Positions 50,550-57,721 of a stretch of 60,697 nucleotides of DNA are shown piece by piece. The DNA lies in assembly GCA_029269125.1 (NCBI GenBank), contig JARHXX010000023.1, positions 1-60,697 on the forward strand, read 5' to 3'. The notes under the pieces were generated by a model. The model was not told where the DNA came from. It saw only the letters and a program-made list of their open reading frames with translations, and ran no database searches. The position numbers and the translations under genes are program-made. This DNA comes from Kiritimatiellaeota bacterium B1221 (GTDB lineage Bacteria; Verrucomicrobiota; Kiritimatiellia; SS1-B-03-39; UBA6053). How positions within the stretch are numbered: the stretch's first letter is position 1; the number at the start of each line of letters is the position of its first letter.

Positions 50550-52693
50550 AAGCGGTTCTGCACCAGTTGACGGAGTTTGCGCAGACCCTGATAAAGGAAG
50601 GGTTCCGGTTCCAGATAAAAGCGAATGCGACCGGTTTGATAGGGATAAACCTGTGGCGTCTGATGCAGCTCTGCGGAAACCAAAAAGAAACTTTCCAGTG
50701 CCCGAACCCCTTCGCCCCCCTCACGGCTCACTTCAATTTTTCCTCCCCCCAACCAACCCAGGGCGGCCGAAGGCAAATTCTGCTGTTGCGCGGGATGCAC
50801 CTCAAATGCGGACACCTCAAAAACTTTCGCGGCTTGACCCGGAAAACGAATCTCCGCTTTTGCCTCCGGCAGGTTCACCAACTCTGCGGCATCTTTCTGG
50901 GAAACCACCGCCAGGAATTCCATGTCCGACAGTTCCATCACCCGCCCCACTTCGGTTCCCCGGGGCACCCAGGTGCCCATCATTTCGGTTAGAATGGGAG
51001 AAGTCCAGGTACCGGAGATCGGCGCGCGAATCAGTAATCCTTCGCGCCGCTTCTCCAACTCGAACAATAGATATTGAAGCGTTTGCACTTCCCGTTGTAA
51101 GGGGGTGATCAAAAGCAGGGTTCCCTCTTGCCGCGCCTGCTCCAGACGGACCAGCGTATCGCTTAATAATTTTTGCGCACTTTGAATACGCTGATCCAGC
51201 TCATCATTCTGCAAACGGAAAAGAGGATCTCCTGCGGCCACTTGCTGCGGAGATCGGGTAAACACTTCCGCCACAAATCCATCAGTGATATTGATAATCT
51301 GCACATCTTCTTTGGCCTGCAAAATTCCGGGAGAGGTGCTGCTCCGCGGTACCGGCACTATCGAAATTCCCGACAACAGAACCAGAGCCAGAATAGCACT
51401 CACCGCAACCGCGCGTTTACGACTGCGATGCAAACGTTCACTGAAGCACAAATACTTTAAAAATTTTCCCAGAGGCACCACGAAATACAGGATCAAACAA
51501 AACGCAGCAATCAACAATCCCAGACCCAGAAAGCGGGTCGAAACCTGATAAACAATAAACCCAAGCAGGAAGACCCGGTAAATGAGAGATGCCACGCCAT
51601 AGAGCGTCAGCCAAAAACTTTCCCGCCGGGTGTGCGCGGGGGATATTGAGGCTTCCACGTCGAATAAATGAGATTCACATAGATGTTTAAGCTGCTGGGT
51701 GGCGCGGCTGTAGAGGTTGGGTAAATCCAATCCGTCCGACAGCAAATAATATCCGTCAAAACGCAACAGAGGATTCAAGTTAAACAGCATGGTGGAAATG
51801 GAGGAAATAAACATCACATTATATGCCAGTCTCCCCACCAGCGTATTTCCAGTATGCGCCCATACCACCGCCGCGATTGCGGCCAGAAAAAATTCCACAT
51901 ACATCCCCGCCGCATCCACAATCATGCGGTGGCTTTTCGGTCGGAAGGTCCAACTCGCAGAGGCGTCCACATACGGCAGCGGCGTGAAAATCATCAGCAT
52001 CACCCCGGTATCATGAACCTCCCCGCCAAAACGCTTACACGCAAGTCCATGTCCGAATTCATGAAAGAGTTTAATGCTTACCATGCAAAGATACAACCAC
52101 CCGATATTACCCGGCGCCAAGGCAGCCTCACTTTGCTCCACCAACAGTCCGAAATGTTCAATGACCGTTTTCAAACCGATGAAAATCATTCCTGACCACA
52201 ACGCCATTCCCCATCGACTGAATAAAAATACTGCCAACGGAGATAACGCTTTCAACAGGCGATTCGGATCAAACAGCGGCAAATGAATAAACAGAAAGTT
52301 TATCATCTGCCCCCTCATTTTCTTCTGTTTCTTTTTCCGGTAGCGGTCAAACAACTGGGCGCTGTCTGGAGCAAAGGTTGATTGAAAAAGGTTGTGCTGG
52401 TAAAGCTGGGAAAGCAATCGGATCACCTCCTCCTGACCCGGGGCCTCATCCGGATAAAGCTCCAGACACGCCTCCCAAACTTCTTCCACATTTCGATCCC
52501 CCCGCAGTCGCGCAATAAAAGCCCAGGCTGCCGGCCGCACTCTGAAAAATTCATGCTGGATACGGTCGTGCAACACGTACCACACTTCACCGTGCACCAC
52601 TTGCTTCCGGGCATTCACCGCCGGACTCAAGGTCACCACCTCGCGGGCCACGCGATGCCAGGATTCACTAAACATGCCTTGTGCTGGACTCAT
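50546..52693 (-). CDS. PqqD-like / M50 metallopeptidase / HlyD-type fusion protein
   Basis: 715 residues. Residues about 25-105 resemble a PqqD-like winged helix (WYVLHDRIQHEFFRVRPAAW, VEEVWEACLELYPDE). An intramembrane zinc peptidase of family M50 follows, with KLFHEFGHGLACKRFGG (H211-E-x2-H215) and LNPLLRFDGYYLLSD (D313) among about eight helices. After one more helix (AILALVLLSGISIVPVP), residues about 455-700 form a HlyD-like membrane-fusion domain with a lipoyl-type half (ITDGFVAEVFTRSPQQVAAG) and a coiled coil (ELDQRIQSAQKLLSDTLVRL). The fusion type is known in bacterial clusters with TolC and HlyD. It could process or gate an exported protein. The two coordinated motifs are intact, so proteolysis is possible. 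Confidence 0.85.
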   Translation of the reverse strand: MSPAQGMFSESWHRVAREVVTLSPAVNARKQVVHGEVWYVLHDRIQHEFFRVRPAAWAFIARLRGDRNVEEVWEACLELYPDEAPGQEEVIRLLSQLYQHNLFQSTFAPDSAQLFDRYRKKKQKKMRGQMINFLFIHLPLFDPNRLLKALSPLAVFLFSRWGMALWSGMIFIGLKTVIEHFGLLVEQSEAALAPGNIGWLYLCMVSIKLFHEFGHGLACKRFGGEVHDTGVMLMIFTPLPYVDASASWTFRPKSHRMIVDAAGMYVEFFLAAIAAVVWAHTGNTLVGRLAYNVMFISSISTMLFNLNPLLRFDGYYLLSDGLDLPNLYSRATQQLKHLCESHLFDVEASISPAHTRRESFWLTLYGVASLIYRVFLLGFIVYQVSTRFLGLGLLIAAFCLILYFVVPLGKFLKYLCFSERLHRSRKRAVAVSAILALVLLSGISIVPVPRSSTSPGILQAKEDVQIINITDGFVAEVFTRSPQQVAAGDPLFRLQNDELDQRIQSAQKLLSDTLVRLEQARQEGTLLLITPLQREVQTLQYLLFELEKRREGLLIRAPISGTWTSPILTEMMGTWVPRGTEVGRVMELSDMEFLAVVSQKDAAELVNLPEAKAEIRFPGQAAKVFEVSAFEVHPAQQQNLPSAALGWLGGGKIEVSREGGEGVRALESFFLVSAELHQTPQVYPYQTGRIRFYLEPEPFLYQGLRKLRQLVQNRL

Positions 52694-52699
52694 TAAATT

Positions 52700-54574
52700 T
52701 CAGAACCAAAGTTTTAAACGCAGAAAATCCACCGCCCGGTGGCTGAAAATATAGACAGGACTTCGTGTCCCCACATCTACTTTACATAAACCGGTCATCC
52801 CCGGCCGCCACCATTTTGCCGGAGCATCCACAATGCGCGCCCGAACCAGAAAGCGGTTTCCGTCACGGTCCGGGACCGCCATGGGTTCGATCGATTCGAT
52901 TTCAATTTCGAAAACCTCTTCCGGCCGGCTCGCAAACGCGATACGTCCGCCAGCCTGCAATTCCATTTCATGAATATCCCGTTCGTGCACTTTAAGTTCG
53001 GCAAACAGATCTTCCAGTTGACTGAGTGTAAACAGCGCCTCACCTTTGCTCACGGGGGCACCAATCCGTTTGTCCAAATCCCCCTGCACCACAAACCCGG
53101 ACTGGGGTGCGCGTATTTCAGATCGGCCGAGTTGAAAACGGACCAGGTCCAACTGTGCTCCCGCCTGATCCGCCTGCGACAGGGCAATGCGGACATCTGC
53201 AGGAGACGACTGGTTTCGCGCCACCTGCGCTTCACTGCGATGCCGTTCGATCATCGCCTCCAACTCCGCTTCATGTAATCGAAGTTCGGCAGGATCCAAA
53301 GTCGCCAGCACATCGCCTTCCTTCACCGCATCCCCTACCCGCGCACCGGTACTTAAAATATAACCTTCAAACGGTGCAGGCAAATGGCGCATGCGGGAGG
53401 GACGTAATTGAAAAGGGGCTTCTACCCGGTACGGCATCGGAATCAAAAATCCCGCTGCCAACAATCCCATCGTTGCCAGGATGCCCAGCTTCACCCAGGT
53501 ATGCTCGCTCCCCACCACTTTTCCAAATACGCTGCGCAGCCCCGATGCCCAGCGGGCACCAAACCATCGGTCCGCCAGATATCGGAATTGCAATCGGGGC
53601 GCAACCAAATCAGCGGTGAGGCGCAAACCATTTAGCTCAGCAGTCGTAAATGCCTTTTGCCGTTCAATCGTAATGACGGCAATGCCCTCCCCTTCCACCC
53701 GCAAAGGAACCGAAACCAGCGCCCCCGCTCCGGCCTGAACCGCATAGCGGTCTTGCTCCCGGTCAATTGCCACTTGCGATTCATCCCCCGGCCAAACGAT
53801 CTCATCATCCTGGTCCCGGCATTCCTCCATGGCATTCACCAGACTTTGTGCCAACTCGGTTTTGCGGTTCACGGTTTCAGTATGGCTGCATGCTGTCAAC
53901 CGAACATACGGACCTTTCGCCATACCGAGAGAAACCCGATCTGCGGAAAGCAGGGTCGCGAGTTCATTGCACACCCGCATCGCCGCAGCCAGAAAGGCAT
54001 CATGCTCATCTACCGCCAGGGAAACTTGAAGTGCACTTTGCAGCGGATGGGTTCCGGCAGTACTTTCTTTTTGTGTAAGCGGTTTCTCATCCCGCGGACG
54101 GATCACATCATAAGGATCAGCGCCATATATCAGCGGTGTATCTGCCAACAAGCGACAGTGTCGGGGATCCGGATGATAAAAATCTTCTTCGCCATAACGC
54201 AAAAATACCACGGCAGATTCCAAAGAGTCCGAACTCAACTCCAGCGGTAAAGCCCCCACGCGGAGTGCGCCCTCTACCCGGGTAAGCAGTCCCGGTTTTC
54301 CTTCCCTCTCCCGCGCCTTTGCTGACATTTCCTGAAGCAATTGCAATTGCGAGGCCAGGCGTTGCCTGGTCTCTTCCGCCTCCGGCCAGTGGGCACAGGC
54401 CACCCACGCTTTATCACTACTTTTCTCGTGAACCATCCACACCCCCGACGCCGCATTCATCTGGTCGCAGAAGACCCTTAGCATTTCAGCCGGGAATAAA
54501 TGACTTGCGGACGGAAACCGCCAGAGCTGTTCGAGTTCGTCTTGAACTTTTGGTCTTGTAAAGGAATTCGTCAT
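52700..54574 (-). CDS. GAF-like / HlyD membrane-fusion protein
   Basis: 624 residues. Residues 1 to about 340 hold two GAF-like sensory segments (VFCDQMNAASGVWMVHEKSS; ELATLLSADRVSLGMAKGPY with ALVSVPLRVEGEGIAVITIE). A membrane helix at about 360 (KLGILATMGLLAAGFLIPMP) leads to a periplasmic adaptor: YRVEAPFQLRPSRMRHLPAP, GYILSTGARVGDAVKEGDVL (lipoyl half), a coiled coil (LHEAELEAMIERHRSEAQVA) and a beta-barrel end (RFLVRARIVDAPAKWWRPGM). A HlyD adaptor with a cytoplasmic sensor suggests controlled export. Its stop is about six bases before the M50/HlyD start; the three genes down to SecA form one operon. It is divergent from the SUMF1-like gene by 20 bases. Confidence 0.85.
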   Translation of the reverse strand: MTNSFTRPKVQDELEQLWRFPSASHLFPAEMLRVFCDQMNAASGVWMVHEKSSDKAWVACAHWPEAEETRQRLASQLQLLQEMSAKAREREGKPGLLTRVEGALRVGALPLELSSDSLESAVVFLRYGEEDFYHPDPRHCRLLADTPLIYGADPYDVIRPRDEKPLTQKESTAGTHPLQSALQVSLAVDEHDAFLAAAMRVCNELATLLSADRVSLGMAKGPYVRLTACSHTETVNRKTELAQSLVNAMEECRDQDDEIVWPGDESQVAIDREQDRYAVQAGAGALVSVPLRVEGEGIAVITIERQKAFTTAELNGLRLTADLVAPRLQFRYLADRWFGARWASGLRSVFGKVVGSEHTWVKLGILATMGLLAAGFLIPMPYRVEAPFQLRPSRMRHLPAPFEGYILSTGARVGDAVKEGDVLATLDPAELRLHEAELEAMIERHRSEAQVARNQSSPADVRIALSQADQAGAQLDLVRFQLGRSEIRAPQSGFVVQGDLDKRIGAPVSKGEALFTLSQLEDLFAELKVHERDIHEMELQAGGRIAFASRPEEVFEIEIESIEPMAVPDRDGNRFLVRARIVDAPAKWWRPGMTGLCKVDVGTRSPVYIFSHRAVDFLRLKLWF

Positions 54575-54594
54575 AAGAGAAGAAAGGTTCCATC

Positions 54595-55398
54595 ATGCAA
54601 TACCTATTTCAACGCTTATGGCACACCGTTTTCGTCCTCTTTTTTTTCGTCAGCATTGGCTTTTCCCAGGATGCGGAGCTTCCCGGGCTTGAAAACAGCT
54701 TAGGAATGCCCTTTCAAGTCATCGACCCGGATACCCCCCTGTTCTGTATCTGGGAAACCCGGGTGAAAGATTATAAAATGTTTACCGAAGAATCAGATCG
54801 AAAATGGGATGCCCCCGACTTTGAGCAGTCCGACCTCCATCCCGTGGTCAAGGTCAGTTGGGGGGATGCAGTGGCCTTTTGTCGTTGGCTCACATTACGC
54901 GAACAGGCCGCGGGAATATTGCCGGATGGCGCACGGTATCGATTGCCCACCAGCGCAGAATGGGACAAAGCCGCCGGACTCACCGCCGTCAATCCGGAAA
55001 ACATCCATCGGACAGACCTCATGGCCATCGAATACCCCTGGGGCGGAGAATGGCCCCCTCCGCAGAATGCGGGAAATTATCATCCGGATTTACGGGTGGA
55101 CCGCTATGATTTCACCTCACCGGTGGGATCGTTTTCCCCCAGTAAAACCGGTCTCTACGATTTGGGCGGCAATGTGTGGGAGTGGTGCATGGACCCCTAC
55201 AACAACGCCCTCGATTTTCGGGTGCTCCGCGGCGCCTCCTGGCGCATGCGCACCCCCAGCGATCTGCAGTCCCGCTTCCGGGTGGGCAACGTCATGAATC
55301 TGCGCCTGGACACCTACGGATTCCGGGTGGTGCTGGAGATCCCCGCAAAGCTCCGGGAAGAAACCCTGAAGGGACTCCAAAAGGCTGATGAAGAATAA
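54595..55398 (+). CDS. Exported SUMF1/FGE-fold protein without FGE cysteines
   Basis: 267 residues with a signal peptide (HTVFVLFFFVSIGFSQ). The SUMF1/formylglycine-generating-enzyme fold is clear: VVKVSWGDAVAFCRWLTLRE, YRLPTSAEWDKAA, YPWGGEWPP, VGSFSPSKTGLYDLGGNVWE and a C-terminal GFRVVLE. The active-site region reads FRVLRGASWRMRTPSDLQSR, with no pair of cysteines, so it is unlikely to be a sulfatase maturase. Members with this loss act as structural or ergothioneine-type or other accessory proteins. It is exported to the periplasm or surface. It starts 20 bases from the divergent GAF/HlyD gene and may be a component or substrate of the secretion cluster. Confidence 0.85.
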   Translation: MQYLFQRLWHTVFVLFFFVSIGFSQDAELPGLENSLGMPFQVIDPDTPLFCIWETRVKDYKMFTEESDRKWDAPDFEQSDLHPVVKVSWGDAVAFCRWLTLREQAAGILPDGARYRLPTSAEWDKAAGLTAVNPENIHRTDLMAIEYPWGGEWPPPQNAGNYHPDLRVDRYDFTSPVGSFSPSKTGLYDLGGNVWEWCMDPYNNALDFRVLRGASWRMRTPSDLQSRFRVGNVMNLRLDTYGFRVVLEIPAKLREETLKGLQKADEE

Positions 55399-55596
55399 AA
55401 TACTTTGGATGATTTGTTTTAAGAAATGCCCCAAACGGGTTGATTTCTGATTTTCTAAGCACCACTTTTTCGGGGAGGAATACATAAGACATTCCCCATG
55501 TTTTCCCAAGCGCCGGGGTAAGCCCAATGCTTGGGGAAAAATGGGGAACCTTCATACCCCCTGAATCTATTTTTTGATTTTGTCACAAAAAACCTC
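55399..55596. other. Intergenic region between SUMF1-like gene and repeat array
   Basis: No gene. It contains a degenerate repeat-like part (ATTCCCCATGTTTTCCCAAG, then TTGGGGAAAAATGGGGAA, partly self-complementary at 55491-55545), which could end the upstream transcript. Confidence 0.4.
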
Positions 55597-55983
55597 CGGG
55601 CCAAAGGTCCGCGCAGATACCAGCCCGGTGCGCAGCGCCGGGGTCCTTCATCCTTACACCCAAAAGGTTCGGGCCAAAGATCCGCGAAGATACCAGCCCG
55701 GTGCGCAGCGCCGGGTTCCTTTATCCTTACACCCAAAAGGTTCGGGCCAAAGATCCGCGAAGATACCAGCCCGGTGCGCAGCGCCGGGTTCCTTCATCCT
55801 CACACCTAAAAGGTTCGGGCCAAAGGTCCGCGAAGATACCAGCCCGGTGCGCAGCGCCGGGGTCCTTCATCCTCACACCTAAAAGGTTCGGGCCAAAGGT
55901 CCGCGAAGATACCAGCCCGATGCGCAGCGCCGGATGCCATCATCCTCACACCCAAAAGGTTCGGGCCAAAGATCCGCGAAGAT
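55597..55983. repeat. 73-bp tandem repeat array (5.3 units) with hairpins
   Basis: Units start at 55597, 55670, 55743, 55816 and 55889, plus a partial one at 55962. Each reads CGGGCCAAAGGTCCGCG, GATACCAGC, a hairpin CCCGGTGC..GCGCCGGG with one G-T pair, and TTCCTTCATCCT. The period is not a multiple of three, so overlapping frames seem open but encode the same text in rotation; they are not genes. Degenerate relatives lie at 14701-14920. The array occupies the space between convergent genes. Confidence 0.9.
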
Positions 55984-56075
55984 CATTCAGAAGACTCTGC
56001 CTGTGTGGACCGAAGGCTCACTGGATGGATCTCACGAAACACCCTCCATCCGAATTCACACCGAATTTCGCTAAA

Positions 56076-56110
56076 ATATCTGCGTACATCTGCGTGTATC
56101 TGTGGTTTTA
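56076..56110. repeat. ATCTGCGT-type short repeat
   Basis: TATCTGCGTACATCTGCGTG, then TATCTGTGGTTT: three tandem copies of a TATCTGCGT-like phrase just past the TolC-like gene end. Such phrases are seen scattered in PVC genomes; here there is only this copy. Confidence 0.4.
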
Positions 56111-56124
56111 AAACCATGCAGTAT

Positions 56125-57708
56125 TTATTCAGGTCGATCCATTTTAATGCCGGCATGCTCAAGCAACGTGCCCGTCTGCTGATACAGTTCCAACAGGGAG
56201 CGCTGCTGATCCACCCGGCTGGCCAGTTCCCGCATCATGGATTGCAACAGATCGTATTCGAGTTCCATCACCAGCAGTTCAGAACCAATCCCCTTCTCAA
56301 GCGCAGACTTGGCCGCTTCCAAATTGGATTCCGCATTCTTCCGGGACTCCGCGGTGGCGGTCATCCGCATCTCACTCACTTTCACCGAAGTGAGGCTGCG
56401 TTGAATTTCGCGGTAGAGTTCCTGCTCCACCTGTTTAAGCTCCAAAAGGGCCTGTTGTAACATTTTCTCTGTTTCACCCATCCGCCCTTTCGCTTCGTTA
56501 TTCCCCAACGGCACTTTTAAAACCAGACCCACGGCATATTCATGCCCCTGACCTCCAAAGGTTTCTCCGAAACTTCCGCCGTAATCTTCGTCGATACCGT
56601 TGTAACCGAAAGTCGCCTCCAAATCCAAGCGGGGTAATTTCTGATTTTTGTGGTAGCGTAATTCCACATTCATCTTCTCAATTTTTTCAGCGGCCATCTT
56701 GTAGGCGGGATTCATTTGAAGCGCATCGGCCGCCAGGGCGGCGAAATCCTCTTCCGGTGCCTCCAGCAACATCACCGGTTCAGGCACAATCAGAGATAAA
56801 TCCGAAAAGTCCGCATCCTGATGAATGCCTGCCTGCAAGTCCGTGTTTTTCAGAAACAACGTTTGGCGGGCCAACAACATGCGCTCTACCGTATAAACGT
56901 ATTCCGTACGGGCGGCACGAATTTCCGCCTGCGACAGCGCCCCTCTTTCCAATTGATCCTGTAAAGATTCCACCGTGGCTTCCGCAATTTCCAATTCTTT
57001 TCTTGCTCCCCGGAAAGCTTGATAGGCCAAAAGTTGATCGAAATAATTCAGTGAAACCTCCATCAGAATTTCTTCCACCTTCTGACGGAATTTCCATTGG
57101 GAGATTCGCTGGTCGATGGCAGCCACCGTTAATTTCGCCTTGTTCACTCCCGGTCCGAAATCTTTCAACAAAGGTTGCGTAAGCACAATACCCGCAAAAG
57201 TTTTATATTCGGTTTCATACAATGCGGTGGCGTTGTCGCGGGTGAGATCATTCTCCAACTGATTCGCACGCAGACCCAGCTCGTACTCGGTGCCGGTGGC
57301 AAATTTTCCGATCACTTGCATTTCGCTCCGCACATTGTTTTCATCGAAAATCCGTGCTTCGGGATCCGTTTCATCCAATTCAAAAGTGGATCCGCCGGTC
57401 GACACAAATTCCTGCGTACTCTGCGCGGTGGCCAAATCTTCACCCCGGACACTCATTTCCAGTTCCGGATCAAAATTGCCGCGGGCCGTATTATAGCGGT
57501 CATCATAGATGCCCGGAACCAATGACCCGATTTGAATGTCCAAATTATTTGTAAACGCCAACTGCAAAGCAGAGGACAGACTGAGGTCTTCCGTCTTCCC
57601 CAGATCCAGCATCTCGGTTGTGGCTTCCTGCGCAAAGACGGATGCACATAAACTGATGAACCATGCGGTCGCGCCCGCACGAATACTGTTGTAAGAAAAT
57701 AGAGTCAT
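56125..57708 (-). CDS. TolC-family outer-membrane channel protein
   Basis: 527 residues from the ATG at 57708, which has GGA upstream and begins a signal peptide (SIRAGATAWFISLCASVFAQ). The longer frame to 57741 overlaps the previous gene. Two outer-membrane-factor repeats follow: LSLSSALQLAFTNNLDIQIG, GIVLTQPLLKDFG and, in the second half, ALQMNPAYKMAAEKIEKMNV, YAVGLVLKVPLGNNEAKGRM. Long helices (EKMLQQALLELKQVEQELYR) form the periplasmic tunnel. It would provide the outer-membrane exit for the HlyD-type adaptors encoded about 1.5 kb upstream. It follows the giant-protein gene by 13 bases, so both are in one transcript. Confidence 0.92.
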   Translation of the reverse strand: MTLFSYNSIRAGATAWFISLCASVFAQEATTEMLDLGKTEDLSLSSALQLAFTNNLDIQIGSLVPGIYDDRYNTARGNFDPELEMSVRGEDLATAQSTQEFVSTGGSTFELDETDPEARIFDENNVRSEMQVIGKFATGTEYELGLRANQLENDLTRDNATALYETEYKTFAGIVLTQPLLKDFGPGVNKAKLTVAAIDQRISQWKFRQKVEEILMEVSLNYFDQLLAYQAFRGARKELEIAEATVESLQDQLERGALSQAEIRAARTEYVYTVERMLLARQTLFLKNTDLQAGIHQDADFSDLSLIVPEPVMLLEAPEEDFAALAADALQMNPAYKMAAEKIEKMNVELRYHKNQKLPRLDLEATFGYNGIDEDYGGSFGETFGGQGHEYAVGLVLKVPLGNNEAKGRMGETEKMLQQALLELKQVEQELYREIQRSLTSVKVSEMRMTATAESRKNAESNLEAAKSALEKGIGSELLVMELEYDLLQSMMRELASRVDQQRSLLELYQQTGTLLEHAGIKMDRPE

Positions 57709-57721
57709 AAAAAGATCCACA

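Noticed and set aside
54595..55398. Sulfatase-maturing FGE for the sulfatase at 15129
   Set aside because: The active-site cysteines are absent in the SUMF1-like protein, and the genes are 40 kb apart.
55597..55983. CRISPR array
   Set aside because: The whole 73-base unit is conserved and there are no unique spacers; no cas gene is nearby.
55531..56111. Three overlapping plus-strand open frames in the 73-bp array
   Set aside because: They repeat the same peptide (RYQPGAQRR) in rotating frames because the period is not a multiple of three; there is no start signal or domain. The open frames are a by-product of the repeat.
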